The translations under genes were made by a program, and so were the position numbers. A stretch of 64,000 bases of DNA from DASYQV01 sp036005125 (lineage in GTDB: Bacteria; Acidobacteriota; Vicinamibacteria; Vicinamibacterales; UBA2999). Position 1 is the stretch's first letter. Every line of letters starts with the position of its first letter. This document shows, in pieces, positions 19,664 through 28,697 of the stretch. The notes beneath the pieces are model-generated. The model was not told the DNA's origin and searched no databases. It was given only the letters and a program-made list of their open reading frames with translations. The stretch spans positions 1-64,000 of the forward strand of contig DASYQV010000311.1 of assembly GCA_036005125.1 (NCBI GenBank). The letters are read 5' to 3'.

Positions 19664-20494
19664 TCAGCGATCCTTCCCTGCCGATCTCCCGGGCCTGACG
19701 TAGACCCGCTCGTCGAATCGCATGTCGACGTAGTCGATGTTCGGCACTCGCTTCCGCACGGCCGGCAGCAGATCGAGGTAGGTCTGCAGGCGTTCAGCGA
19801 ACTGATCGTCGCCGAGACGAAGGAGCGCCGTGTCGTCCTTCAGCAGCACCACCGCGTCATGCGGGTCGGTCACGTCGATCTGCGAGACCCGCGCGGCGAG
19901 ATCGGACCGTCCCTGGAGCGCCGCAAGGAGTCGGACCGCCAGCGCCGCACGGGTTCCATCGATCAGCGGTCCGCCATCCCGTGGCGCGGTTCCGAGGCCG
20001 TCGATGACCGGCAGGTCGAATTCCGCATAGTTCGGCCCGAACTCGTCGATGATCAATCCACGGTCGTCAATCAGGTACAGGTGGCTCCCGATCCGTCCCA
20101 CGCCCAGCGGCCGGCGCTCGGCGATCGCAACGGCCACCGTGCCGGGCAGCACACGCCGCATCGCCGCATCGGCGACCCACGGCGACGTGAGCAGCTTCCG
20201 TCGCCACGCCTCGAGGTCGACCGTCAGCATGTGCTCGCCTCGAAGACCGTCCAGCAGCGTCACCACCTCTCCGCGCGCGAGCCGGTCGTTGCCGCTCACG
20301 GTGATGCGCCTCACCCGAAGCGCCTCCGCAAACAGCACCAGCGAGGCGGCGCGGTAGGCGACGTACAGACCGACGGCCAGTATCACGGCCGCACGTCCGA
20401 TTACCCGCCAGTTCACCATCCACGGGCGGCGCCTGTGCGACGGGCTCACGCGCGCGCGGCGGAAGCGCTTGTCCGCTGGCGCGGCGACCGGCAT
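19664..20494 (-). CDS. ftsQ: Cell division protein FtsQ (POTRA domain)
   Basis: About 276 residues. A basic cytoplasmic N-terminus (KRFRRARVSPSHRRRP), one transmembrane helix (about residues 33-55), a POTRA domain beginning with RRITVSGNDRLARGEVV, then the FtsQ beta domain (LYLIDDRGLIIDEFG ... LPVIDGLG) and a C-terminal RVPNIDYVDMRFDERVYVRP strand. It links the periplasmic divisome proteins. The ATG at 20494 is chosen because 11 further codons upstream fall within module A of a composite repeat. It is the usual neighbour of ftsA, but murB and ddl, which often precede it, are missing. Confidence 0.93.
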   Translation of the reverse strand: MPVAAPADKRFRRARVSPSHRRRPWMVNWRVIGRAAVILAVGLYVAYRAASLVLFAEALRVRRITVSGNDRLARGEVVTLLDGLRGEHMLTVDLEAWRRKLLTSPWVADAAMRRVLPGTVAVAIAERRPLGVGRIGSHLYLIDDRGLIIDEFGPNYAEFDLPVIDGLGTAPRDGGPLIDGTRAALAVRLLAALQGRSDLAARVSQIDVTDPHDAVVLLKDDTALLRLGDDQFAERLQTYLDLLPAVRKRVPNIDYVDMRFDERVYVRPGRSAGKDR

Positions 20495-20495
20495 C

Positions 20496-20642
20496 GGACC
20501 GTTATGCGGGTTCAAACGGAGTCTCATGCTCGTTGTGGGACCGCATAACGGTCCAGGCGCGCGGAGCGCGCCAGAAGATACCGGGCGAACCAGCCGAGGA
20601 GCTCTGCCGCCGATATCAAGGGGCAGAGTTCCTCGGCTGGTT
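20496..20642 (+). repeat. Composite A-B-C repeat, copy 3 (murC/ftsQ junction)
   Basis: Module A GGACCGTTATGCGG (20496-20509)/CCGCATAACGGTCC (20541-20554); module B GGCGCGC-GGA-GCGCGCC (20556-20572); linker AGAAGATACCGGG; module C CCAGCCGAGGAGCTCTGCC ... GGCAGAGTTCCTCGGCTGG (about 20590-20640). The murC stop (20618-20616) falls in the module C loop, so the last eight residues of MurC are repeat-encoded. Element order in the direction of dcw transcription is C-B-A. Confidence 0.94.
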
Positions 20643-22073
20643 CTGCAGCTCCTTTCGGCCCTGGAGCTCCTTTCGGCCGAGCGCCTCGACGAGCCGGGCC
20701 GGGACTGTCCCGATCGAGCCAGCTCCCAGAGTGATTACCGCGTCGCCAGGCTTAGCGATCTCGATCACCGTCGTCACCACCTCATCGAGCGTCCGGGCGA
20801 GCCGGACGCGCTTCCCGCTACCGCGGCTGATCGCGTCGGCGAGCGCGTCGACCGTCACACCCGGAATCGGTTCCTCATTCGCGGCATAAATATCGGTGAG
20901 GACGATCTCGTCGGCGTTCTTCAGCGCCGGTCCGAAGGCGTCCAGCAGGTCGCGGGTGCGCGTATACCGATGCGGCTGAAACGCGACGACCAGCCGCCGG
21001 TCGAGCGCGGCGCGCGCAGCCGCCAGGACCGCGGCGATTTCCGTCGGATGATGGCCGTAGTCGTCAATCACGAGCACGCCGCCGACCTCGCCGTACCGCT
21101 CGAACCGCCGCTCGGCGCCCTCGAAGCCTTCGAGCGCGCGCACCACCTGAGCGAAATCGACGCCCACCTGCTCGGCCACGGCGAGGGCGGCGAGCGCGTT
21201 CTGCAGGTTATGACGACCCGGCATGAGGAGCCGCAGCTCGCCCAGTCTGTCCGTGGCCGTCGCGTGGCGGCGGTGGACGATACAGCGACCGCCGAAGCTG
21301 CCCACGTCGATGTCGGTCCCGATGATGTCGGCCTCGGCATTGTCGAGCCCGTAGGTGACGAGCCGCCGCTTCACGTTCGGCAGCACCGCCGCGAGCGGTT
21401 CATCATCGGCACACGCGATCACGCTGCCGTAGAACGGCACTCTGTTCGCGAACTCGAGAAACGCACCCTGCAGCTCGGCAAAGCTCCCGTAGTTCTCCAT
21501 GTGCTCCCGGTCGATGTTCGTAATCACCGCGATCGCGGGCCAGAGCATCAGGAACGATCGGTCGCTTTCGTCCGCCTCGGCCACCAGATACTCGCCGCCG
21601 CCGAGCCGTGCGTTGCTGCCGAACGCGCTCAGCCGGCCGCCGATCACCGCGGTCGGGTCGAGACCGGCGCCCTCCAGCACGAGCGCGATCATCGAGGTCG
21701 TCGTCGTCTTGCCGTGCGCCCCGGCCACCGCAATCGAGAACCGGAGCCGCATCAACTCGGCCAGCATTTCGGCCCGCGCGACGACCGGGATTCGGCGCCG
21801 CTGGGCTTCGGCGATCTCGGGGTTGGTCGGCTTCACCGCGGAGGACACGACCACGACGTCGGCGTCGCCCACGTACGACCCTGCATGTCCTTCCAGAACA
21901 ACGACACCGAATTTCGAGGCGAGACGATCGGTCACCTTCGATCGCTTCTCATCGGATCCGGTGACGACGTACCCGAGATTTGCCAGCAGTTCGGCGATAC
22001 CGCTCATGCCGATGCCGCCGATGCCGACGAAGTGGACCCGCCGGGTCTTCCCCAGCAAACCGTGTTGCAGCAC
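20616..22073 (-). CDS. murC: UDP-N-acetylmuramate-L-alanine ligase
   Basis: 485 residues; adds L-Ala to UDP-MurNAc. N-terminal Rossmann-like domain (HFVGIGGIGMSGIAE), ATP-binding GAHGKTTTT at 118-126, DIDREHMENYG and DDYGHHPTE in the C-terminal domain. The GTG at 22073 has an AAAGGTG ribosome site. The C-terminus is odd: a GRKELQ direct duplication (nt about 20646-20678) followed by NQPRNSAP, which is translated from module C of a composite repeat. The normal family end is near VARLVEAL, so about 20 residues have been added by duplication and repeat insertion. Confidence 0.96.
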   Translation of the reverse strand: MLQHGLLGKTRRVHFVGIGGIGMSGIAELLANLGYVVTGSDEKRSKVTDRLASKFGVVVLEGHAGSYVGDADVVVVSSAVKPTNPEIAEAQRRRIPVVARAEMLAELMRLRFSIAVAGAHGKTTTTSMIALVLEGAGLDPTAVIGGRLSAFGSNARLGGGEYLVAEADESDRSFLMLWPAIAVITNIDREHMENYGSFAELQGAFLEFANRVPFYGSVIACADDEPLAAVLPNVKRRLVTYGLDNAEADIIGTDIDVGSFGGRCIVHRRHATATDRLGELRLLMPGRHNLQNALAALAVAEQVGVDFAQVVRALEGFEGAERRFERYGEVGGVLVIDDYGHHPTEIAAVLAAARAALDRRLVVAFQPHRYTRTRDLLDAFGPALKNADEIVLTDIYAANEEPIPGVTVDALADAISRGSGKRVRLARTLDEVVTTVIEIAKPGDAVITLGAGSIGTVPARLVEALGRKELQGRKELQNQPRNSAP

Positions 22074-22111
22074 TCGTCACCTTTACGCGTGTGTCCCGAC
22101 CGCGCGGCTCA

Positions 22112-22253
22112 GCCCGTTATGCGGCCGCAAACGCGAATTTTGTACGCGTTGTCGCACCGCATAACGGGCCTAGGCGCGCGGAGCGCGCCAAGAAGATACT
22201 GGGTCTGACCAGTCAAGGGCAGAGCCCGGCAGAGCCCCTGACTGGTCAGACCC
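22112..22253 (+). repeat. Composite A-B-C repeat, copy 4 (murG/murC junction)
   Basis: Module A GCCCGTTATGCGG (22112-22124)/CCGCATAACGGGC (22157-22169) with an inner ACGCG...CGCGT stem; module B GGCGCGC-GGA-GCGCGCC (22173-22189); linker AAGAAGATACT; module C with a perfect 15-bp outer stem GGGTCTGACCAGTCA/TGACTGGTCAGACCC (22201-22253). The murG TGA (22248-22246) is inside the module C stem. Confidence 0.95.
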
Positions 22254-23337
22254 GCCCTCGCGCCAGCTCGAGCGCCTTGTCCACGATCGCCCGTGCGGCA
22301 TCAGGCCGCGCGAGCTGCCGCGCGGCCCTGGCAAGACCGGCGCGGCGCGCCGGGTCGCGAGCCAGCGCCAGCACGTCGGCCGCCAACCGGTCACCGGTCA
22401 GTTCGCGCTGCTCGATCATCACGGCGGCTCCCTGCCGCACCAGCGCCTCCGCATTCCGGCGCTGGTGGTCGTCGGTTGCGGTCGGCAGCGGCACGAGGAT
22501 CGCGGCGCGACCGGCTGCCGCGAGCTCGGCCAGCGTCGTCGCCCCGGCCCGCGAGACGACGATGTCGGCCGCCTTCATCTCACGATCCATGGTGAACAGG
22601 AACGGCTCGACCCTGGCTTCAAGGTCCGCGCGACGGTACGCGTCACGGACCATTTCCAGATCGCGCTCCCCAGTCTGGTGCGTGATTGCCACTCGTGGCT
22701 CTGCGGCAGCCAGCCGCGGCGCCGCCTCCACCAGGGCCACGTTGATCGCGTGCGCGCCCTGAGAGCCGCCAAAGACTAGTACCCGTGCCGCCCCTGGCGG
22801 CGAACGTCGATCGTCATGAGCCTCCTCGGTGTTGAAAAACTCCGGACGTACCGGATTCCCCGCCACGAACGCCTTACCCGAAAAGAACGGCACACTCTCC
22901 TCGTAGGTGACGGCAGCCGCCTTCACCAGCCGCGCGAGCAGGCGATTGGTCAGGCCCGGCACCGCGTTCTGCTCCATCACCATTGTCGGAATGCCGCGCA
23001 GCGCCGCGAGCATCACGACCGGGCCCGAGCTGTAACCGCCCACGCCGATGACCACCGATGGTCGCCGTCGCGCCACCACCTCCCAGGCGTCGCTCGCGCT
23101 CAGTGGCAGCAGTCCCATGCCGCGAGCGAGGCTCGCGAGCGATTTGCCCTTCAGGCCGCCGCTCCGGATCACGTCGAGCGCGAATCCCTCGCGCGGCACC
23201 ACTCGCGACTCGATCCCCTGCGCGGTGCCGACGAACGTGACCTGCGCGTCGGGCACGCGTGCCATGAACTCGCGCGCGACGGCGATGCCGGGGTAGAGAT
23301 GCCCGCCCGTTCCGCCGCCCGCGATGAGGACGCGCAT
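22246..23337 (-). CDS. murG: UDP-GlcNAc:lipid I N-acetylglucosaminyltransferase
   Basis: 363 residues, GT28 family; makes lipid II at the inner membrane face. The N-terminal glycine loop GGGTGGHLYPG, GVGGYSSGP, MEQNAVPGLTNR, FGGSQGAHAIN and the UDP-GlcNAc site SRAGATTLAELAAAGRAAIL are all present. The ATG at 23337 immediately follows the ftsW TGA (zero spacing), so translation is coupled. The final codons and the stop come from module C of the composite repeat, which separates murG from murC by 172 bp. Confidence 0.97.
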   Translation of the reverse strand: MRVLIAGGGTGGHLYPGIAVAREFMARVPDAQVTFVGTAQGIESRVVPREGFALDVIRSGGLKGKSLASLARGMGLLPLSASDAWEVVARRRPSVVIGVGGYSSGPVVMLAALRGIPTMVMEQNAVPGLTNRLLARLVKAAAVTYEESVPFFSGKAFVAGNPVRPEFFNTEEAHDDRRSPPGAARVLVFGGSQGAHAINVALVEAAPRLAAAEPRVAITHQTGERDLEMVRDAYRRADLEARVEPFLFTMDREMKAADIVVSRAGATTLAELAAAGRAAILVPLPTATDDHQRRNAEALVRQGAAVMIEQRELTGDRLAADVLALARDPARRAGLARAARQLARPDAARAIVDKALELARGRV

Positions 23338-24438
23338 TCATGCTCCGGAGGCCTGGTGCTGCGAGACGTTCAGCAACACGCCGATTCCCAGCAGGTTGAC
23401 GAGCATCGACGATCCGCCGGCGCTCACGAGCGGCAGCGGCATGCCTTTGGTCGGGAGCAGACCCAGAACCACGCTCATGTTCACGAACGCCTGCACCGCG
23501 ATCATCGTAGTGAGGCCGAGCGCGACGAACGCCCCGAACGAGTCCTCCGCGCGGAAGGCGATTCGCAGCCCTCGCCAGGTGATCACGGCGAAGCACAAGA
23601 GGATGGCCGTGGAGCCAATCAGGCCCAGCTCTTCGGCGATCACCGCGTAGATGAAGTCGGTATGCGGCTCCGGCAGGTAGAACAGCTTCTGAACGCCCGC
23701 CATCAAACCGCGACCGAAGATGCCGCCGGTGGCCACGGCGATGAGCGATTGGATGATCTGGAAACCGTCGCCGAGCGGATCGGCCCACGGATCCCAGAAA
23801 GCGAGAAGCCGCCGGCGCCGGTACGGCGCGCTCACCAGCACGACGTAGATGACCGGCAGCGCGGCGAGCGTGACACCGATGAAGTAGCGATAATGCAGGC
23901 CCGCCGCGAAGACCATCACCGCGGCGATCGTGACGATCGAGACGGCCGTGCCGAAGTCGGGCTGCAGCAGAATCAGCGCGACGAGCGCTCCGAGCACGAT
24001 TCCGATCGGCAGAAGCGAGTACGACACCTCGTCGATGCGGTGCATCCGGCGCTCCAGCATGATCGCGGTGAACAGCACGCAGCCAATCTTTGCCAGCTCC
24101 GAGGGCTGGATGCCGAGACCGCCGAAGCCGAACCACCGCCGGGTGCCGTTCACCGGGGCGCTGAAGAGCACGCCCACGAGCATCGCGGCGACAATGCCGA
24201 CGAGCACCCAGATGAAGGCCTCGTTGCGATACGTGCGGTAGTCGACGCGGATGGCGATGGCGAGCACGGCAAGGCCCAGCGCCGTCCAGAGCGCCTGCTT
24301 GACGAGGAAGAGTTGAGGCTGCTGGAACCGTTCGAGCGCGAGAAGCGCGGAGGCGCTGTACACCATCACGATGCTGACGCAGACGAGGAGCAGCGTGGCA
24401 ATGAACAGAATGCCGTCAGACTTGAGCTTGCGGGCCAT
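23338..24438 (-). CDS. ftsW: Septal peptidoglycan glycosyltransferase FtsW
   Basis: 366 residues, SEDS family, about ten transmembrane helices. Signature regions NGTRRWFGFGGLGIQPSELA, LLQPDFGTA (the catalytic Asp region), the FYLPEPHTDFIYAVIAEELG loop and LPLVSAGGSS are clear. It polymerises lipid II glycans at the septum with FtsI. In the dcw order it sits between murD and murG, but a 387-bp spacer with three heptad families separates it from murD, so it may have its own transcription start. Confidence 0.96.
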   Translation of the reverse strand: MARKLKSDGILFIATLLLVCVSIVMVYSASALLALERFQQPQLFLVKQALWTALGLAVLAIAIRVDYRTYRNEAFIWVLVGIVAAMLVGVLFSAPVNGTRRWFGFGGLGIQPSELAKIGCVLFTAIMLERRMHRIDEVSYSLLPIGIVLGALVALILLQPDFGTAVSIVTIAAVMVFAAGLHYRYFIGVTLAALPVIYVVLVSAPYRRRRLLAFWDPWADPLGDGFQIIQSLIAVATGGIFGRGLMAGVQKLFYLPEPHTDFIYAVIAEELGLIGSTAILLCFAVITWRGLRIAFRAEDSFGAFVALGLTTMIAVQAFVNMSVVLGLLPTKGMPLPLVSAGGSSMLVNLLGIGVLLNVSQHQASGA

Positions 24439-24486
24439 TGTTACCGTTCGATCGAGCGATCACTGTCTGAAAGACACTGCGAAGAT

Positions 24487-24583
24487 GCATGGCTTCGGAC
24501 TACAGGCTTCGGGCTTCGGGAAAGAGCCTTCTGAATCTGTTCCTGCAGCCCGTAGTCCGTAGCCCGTAGCCTGCATCCGTCAT
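24487..24583. repeat. Heptad hairpin, CTTCGGG/CGTAGCC type
   Basis: Left heptads CTTCGGA, CTACAGG, CTTCGGG, CTTCGGG; right arm GCAGCCCGTAGTCCGTAGCC and following. First of three elements that fill most of the 387-bp murD-ftsW spacer (24439-24825). Confidence 0.85.
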
Positions 24584-24649
24584 ACGGTCTAAAGTTCTCA
24601 CCCATGAGTCCGAAATACTTGTCAGCGCGCCGCGCGCTACAATTTGCGA

Positions 24650-24775
24650 GAGCGGTCAGCAGTCATCAGTCGGCCCGTGGGACGGGACACCATCCTCGCA
24701 GACCGGGGTAGTCTGCGTTCCCAGCGGAGGGCTCCCAACCGCGCCATGCCGACTGACGACTGCTGACCGCTCTCG
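24650..24775. repeat. Heptad hairpin, GTCAGCA/CTGCTGA type
   Basis: Left arm GAGAGCGGTCAGCAGTCATC then AGTCGG; right arm CCGACTGACGACTGCTGACC then GCTCTC: arms of about 26 bp, nearly perfect, with an 80-bp loop. Not seen elsewhere in the window. Confidence 0.88.
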
Positions 24776-24835
24776 CCATTTGCGACTTGTGATTCGTGAT
24801 TTGTGATGGCGCTCCACCAGGATCGCTACTCACGA
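24776..24835. repeat. Heptad repeat, ATTCGTG type, running into the murD stop
   Basis: ATTTGCG, ACTTGTG, ATTCGTG, ATTTGTG on the left; the short right arm (CTCACGAATC) encodes the last codons of murD (KIRE). It belongs to the GATTCGT family. Confidence 0.75.
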
Positions 24836-26184
24836 ATCTTCTCGAGTCTCGCCACCTCGTCTTTGAATGCCTGGCCCCGCTCCGCGTAATCGCGGAACCA
24901 GTCGAAGCTCGCGCACGCCGGCACCAGCAACACGACGCCGTCGGGTGCCGCGGCATCAAACCCCTTTTCAACCGCGTCGCGCATCGATGCGGCGTCGATG
25001 ACCGGCAACAGATCGGCGAGTGCCGCCCGCACCAGCGGAGCCGCCTCGCCAATCGCGATCACGCCGCGGCCGTGCGTCGCGAGCGGCGCGCGCAGGTCGC
25101 GCAGATCGCCACCCTTGAACCGTCCGCCGATGATGGCGACCACGCCCCGCTCGAAGCTTTCGATCGAGGCGCGGGCAGCCTCGACGTTGGTCGCCTTCGA
25201 GTCGTTCACGAATCGCACGCCGTTGACGCGCCCGGCCGGTTCCATCACGTGCGGCAGCCCATGGAAGCCGCGGAGGGCCTGGGCCATTGCGGCAGATGGC
25301 ACCCCCGCCACGTGGGCTGCGGCCGTGGCGGCCAGCACGTTGTTCAGCATGTGGCGCCCGGTCAGCTCCACGGCGCTCACCGGGAACAGTCGCTCGTCGC
25401 CAGTCGTCGTGCGGCGGACGATCCAGTCCCGGCTCACCACGAACCCTTCGGCAATCGTGCCGCTCAGCGAGTAGGCCACGACACGGCTCTTCGCCGCGCC
25501 CGCGTGATGGACGACCGCGGCATCGTCGGCGTTGACGACCGCCCAGTCGTCGGGCTCCTGGTTCGCGAAGATCCGCGCCTTCGCCGCGGCGTACGCATCG
25601 ACGGACGGGTGACGATCGAGGTGGTCGGCTGCCAAGTTGAGCCAGACGGCAATCCAGGGATGAAAAGAGGTCGTCGTCTCCAACTGAAAGCTGCTCGTCT
25701 CGACGACGTGCACGCTCTCGGGCGTCGATTCGTCCACCTGCGCGCTCAGCGGCACGCCGATGTTGCCGCCCACGAGCACGGCGCGACCGTCAGCATCGAG
25801 CATCCGTCCGATGAGCGTGGTGGTCGTCGACTTACCCTTCGTTCCGGTGACCGCAATCACTCGCCCCTTCAGCCATCGCCACGCCAGCTCGAGCTCGCCG
25901 ACGATCTCGACGCCCCGCGCGCGTGCGACGTCGAACACCGGCTGCTCCAGCGGCACGCCGGGGCTCGCGACCACGAGGTTCGCCCTCGCGAACGTCGAGG
26001 GTTCGTGGCCCCCGAGCTCCAGCCTCACTCCGAGCGTGCGGAGGCGGTCGGCCGCTTCGAACGATTCACGCAGCTCCGACAGCGTCACCTGCGCTCCCCT
26101 CCGGACCAGCAGCTCCGCAGCAGCTATGCCGCTTCGGGCGGCTCCTACGACCACCACGTCCCTGCCCTCGACGGAGAAGTCCAC
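24826..26184 (-). CDS. murD: UDP-N-acetylmuramoyl-L-alanine:D-glutamate ligase
   Basis: 452 residues; adds D-Glu to the muropeptide precursor. GAARSGIAAAELL N-terminal loop, ATP-binding GTKGKSTTT at about 114-122, NLAADHLDRH and FVNDSKATN in the central and C-terminal domains, GGRFKGGDL near the end. The start is GTG at 26184, six bases beyond the mraY TGA, with only a weak GGTGA before it. The C-terminal KIRE and the TAG lie at the edge of a heptad repeat. Length and motifs are normal. Confidence 0.96.
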   Translation of the reverse strand: MDFSVEGRDVVVVGAARSGIAAAELLVRRGAQVTLSELRESFEAADRLRTLGVRLELGGHEPSTFARANLVVASPGVPLEQPVFDVARARGVEIVGELELAWRWLKGRVIAVTGTKGKSTTTTLIGRMLDADGRAVLVGGNIGVPLSAQVDESTPESVHVVETSSFQLETTTSFHPWIAVWLNLAADHLDRHPSVDAYAAAKARIFANQEPDDWAVVNADDAAVVHHAGAAKSRVVAYSLSGTIAEGFVVSRDWIVRRTTTGDERLFPVSAVELTGRHMLNNVLAATAAAHVAGVPSAAMAQALRGFHGLPHVMEPAGRVNGVRFVNDSKATNVEAARASIESFERGVVAIIGGRFKGGDLRDLRAPLATHGRGVIAIGEAAPLVRAALADLLPVIDAASMRDAVEKGFDAAAPDGVVLLVPACASFDWFRDYAERGQAFKDEVARLEKIRE

Positions 26185-26187
26185 ATG

Positions 26188-27273
26188 TCACCGCAGCTTC
26201 AGCGTCGTGAGACTCATCAGCGCGAAGATGACCGCGACGATCAGGAACCGCGCGATGACCTTCGGCTCGCTCCAGCCGATCAGCTCGAAGTGATGGTGGA
26301 TCGGCGCCATCTTGAACACTCGTTTGCCGGTCAGCTTGAACGAGCACACCTGGATCATCACGGACAGGGCCTCGACGACGAACACGCCGCCAACGATCAG
26401 GAGGAGCAGTTCCTGTTTGATGAGGATGGCGACGGTGGCGAGGGCGCCGCCAAGCGCCAGCGATCCGACGTCGCCCATGAAGATCTCAGCGGGATAGGCG
26501 TTGTACCAGAGAAAGCCGAGGCTCGCCCCGACCAGCGCGCCGCAGAAAATCGTCAGCTCGCCGGCCGGCTGAAAGCGGACGATGAGCAGGTAATCCGCGA
26601 GGATGCGGTGACCGGTCACGTACGACAGCGCGGTGAACGCGGCCGCCGCCACGGCAAACGTGCTGATGGCCAGTCCATCGAGGCCGTCGGTGAGGTTCAC
26701 GGCGTTGCTGAAGCCGACGAGGACGAACGTCGCGAAGGCGACGTAGAACCATCCGAGATCGGGGATGAGATTCTTGAAAAACGGAAAGATGAGGCGTGTG
26801 TTGTACAGATTGTTCGCGGCCACCGCCATGAGCGCCAGTCCGACGCCGACCCCAATCAGCAGCTGAAACGCCATCTTCTGACGGGGGCGCAGGCCGTGAT
26901 GCGAACGGCGCGTGATCTTCAGGTAGTCGTCGAGGAAGCCGACGGCGCCAAACGCTGTGGTCGAGAGGACGGCAATCCAGATGTACGGGTTCGAGAGATC
27001 CGCCCAGAGCAGCGTCGGCACGAGCGCGGACACCAGGATCAGGAGGCCGCCCATCGTCGGCGTCCCCGCCTTGGTGCGGTGCGTTTGCGGACCTTCCTGG
27101 CGGATGACCTGGCCGATCTGGAACTCCCGCAGCTTGCTGATCATCCACGGACCGAGCACGAGGCTCAGGAGGAGCGCCGTCAGGCTGGCCGCGGCGGTGC
27201 GGAACGTGATGTATCGCGTCACGTTCAGCACGCCGATGTACACCGACAGTGGGTACAGGAGGTAGTAGAGCAT
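26188..27273 (-). CDS. mraY: Phospho-N-acetylmuramoyl-pentapeptide transferase
   Basis: 361 residues, ten predicted transmembrane helices; transfers phospho-MurNAc-pentapeptide to undecaprenyl phosphate to form lipid I. Conserved segments include [26 protein letters not shown] (catalytic Asp pair), [12 protein letters not shown] and APIHHHFE. The ATG overlaps the murF TGA by one base (TGATG). Confidence 0.97.
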   Translation of the reverse strand: MLYYLLYPLSVYIGVLNVTRYITFRTAAASLTALLLSLVLGPWMISKLREFQIGQVIRQEGPQTHRTKAGTPTMGGLLILVSALVPTLLWADLSNPYIWIAVLSTTAFGAVGFLDDYLKITRRSHHGLRPRQKMAFQLLIGVGVGLALMAVAANNLYNTRLIFPFFKNLIPDLGWFYVAFATFVLVGFSNAVNLTDGLDGLAISTFAVAAAAFTALSYVTGHRILADYLLIVRFQPAGELTIFCGALVGASLGFLWYNAYPAEIFMGDVGSLALGGALATVAILIKQELLLLIVGGVFVVEALSVMIQVCSFKLTGKRVFKMAPIHHHFELIGWSEPKVIARFLIVAVIFALMSLTTLKLR

Positions 27274-28697
27274 CAGGCGAGCTCCGCCACGATTCGATCC
27301 ACCACCAGGTCCGTGCGAATCCCGCGGGAACCCTTGACGAGCACGAGATCACCTGCGCCGAGCGCGCTGGCGACGCGCCAGGCCGCCTGATCGCTGTTTT
27401 CGACGTAGGTCACGTCGCCTGCGGGCATGCCTGCGCGGATCGCCGCGTCGGCAAGCGCGCGGGCCGGCGGCCCGCCGACGGCAAACAGCAGGCGCAGGCC
27501 GGCCTCTGCCGCGGCTCGCCCGCATTCCTCGTGCAGCGGCACCGACACGTCGCCCAACTCCAGCATCTCGCCGAGCACGGCGACCTTGCGTGTCGCGCCC
27601 GGTTCGCGCGCCACGACCTCGAGCGCTCGCCGGAGAGCGGTCGGGCTCGAGTTGTACGAGTCGTCAATGAGCGTGACGCCCGAGTTGAGACGATGCACGG
27701 CGCCACGATGGGCGGCGGGCGTGAGCCGGCGCGCGATGTCCACGATGACGTCGAGCGCAACCTTGAACTCGAGCGCCACGGCCGTGGCTGCGAGCACGTT
27801 CGCGAGGTTGCCTCGGCCGAGGAGCGGCGTTTCGAACTCTCGCTCGCCCGCCGGTGTCGCGACGCGCGCACGCATCCCATTGACGCCGCGATCTTCGATC
27901 TCCACGGCGCGGACCGTCGCGTGCGGGGCCGCGCCGAATGTCACCACGCGTCCCGGGAACTTCGTCACGCGCGCCATCACCAGCGCGTCGTCGGCATTGC
28001 AGACGAGAACGGTGGACGCGTCGGCCCGTTCCAGAATCTCCGCCTTGGCATCGGCAATCGCGTCGGCAGATGCGAAGAACCCGAGATGTGCGTCGCCGAC
28101 GTTGATCCAGACACGCACGTCGGGCTCGGCAATCGCGACGAGCGTGCTGATCTCGCCCGCGTGATTCATCCCGAGCTCCATGACCGCCACGTCGGGCCGG
28201 TCCCGCAGCTGCATCAGCGAGACGGGCAGTCCGATGTGGTTGTTCAGGTTTCCCTTGTTCTTCACGACCCGGAAGCGTGTGCCGAGCAACTCGGCGATCG
28301 TCTCCTTGGTGGTCGTTTTTCCGGCGCTGCCGGTGATCGCCACGACGCGCGTGCCCGACCCTTGTCGTACCGCGTGCGCGAGCTGCTGCAAAGCGAGCAG
28401 CGTGTCGTCGACCTGGACCAAGGCCGGGGCCTCTTGCCGGGCGTCGAGGTCCGGCCGACGGTCGAAGCCTCCATCAACGAGTGCCCCCCCGGCGCCTTTC
28501 TCGAGCGCCTGCTCGACAAAGGCATTCCCGTCGAACCGCGGCCCTCGTAACGCCACGAAGAAGTCGCCCGGCTGCAGCGCTCGCGTGTCGGTCGTCAGGT
28601 TGCCGACAGGCCGGGCAGGGGACCCGGAGATGATTCGGCCGCCGACGGTCGTTGCCAACCATCCGAGCGTGACGGGCACTACACCGGATGCGGGCAC
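27273..28697 (-). CDS. murF: UDP-N-acetylmuramoyl-tripeptide:D-Ala-D-Ala ligase
   Basis: 474 residues. N-terminal domain [19 protein letters not shown]-binding [11 protein letters not shown] at about 122-132, [23 protein letters not shown] and a C-terminal VLVKGSRG. The GTG at 28697 overlaps the murE TAG by one base. The D-Ala-D-Ala ligase gene itself (ddl) is not in this cluster. Confidence 0.97.
   Translation of the reverse strand: MPASGVVPVTLGWLATTVGGRIISGSPARPVGNLTTDTRALQPGDFFVALRGPRFDGNAFVEQALEKGAGGALVDGGFDRRPDLDARQEAPALVQVDDTLLALQQLAHAVRQGSGTRVVAITGSAGKTTTKETIAELLGTRFRVVKNKGNLNNHIGLPVSLMQLRDRPDVAVMELGMNHAGEISTLVAIAEPDVRVWINVGDAHLGFFASADAIADAKAEILERADASTVLVCNADDALVMARVTKFPGRVVTFGAAPHATVRAVEIEDRGVNGMRARVATPAGEREFETPLLGRGNLANVLAATAVALEFKVALDVIVDIARRLTPAAHRGAVHRLNSGVTLIDDSYNSSPTALRRALEVVAREPGATRKVAVLGEMLELGDVSVPLHEECGRAAAEAGLRLLFAVGGPPARALADAAIRAGMPAGDVTYVENSDQAAWRVASALGAGDLVLVKGSRGIRTDLVVDRIVAELA

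Noticed and set aside
22816..27390. Two very long plus-strand frames (572 and 864 codons) opposite ftsW/murG and murD/mraY
   Set aside because: Antisense to well-conserved dcw genes; the codons mirror those genes and no ribosome site or domain is seen.
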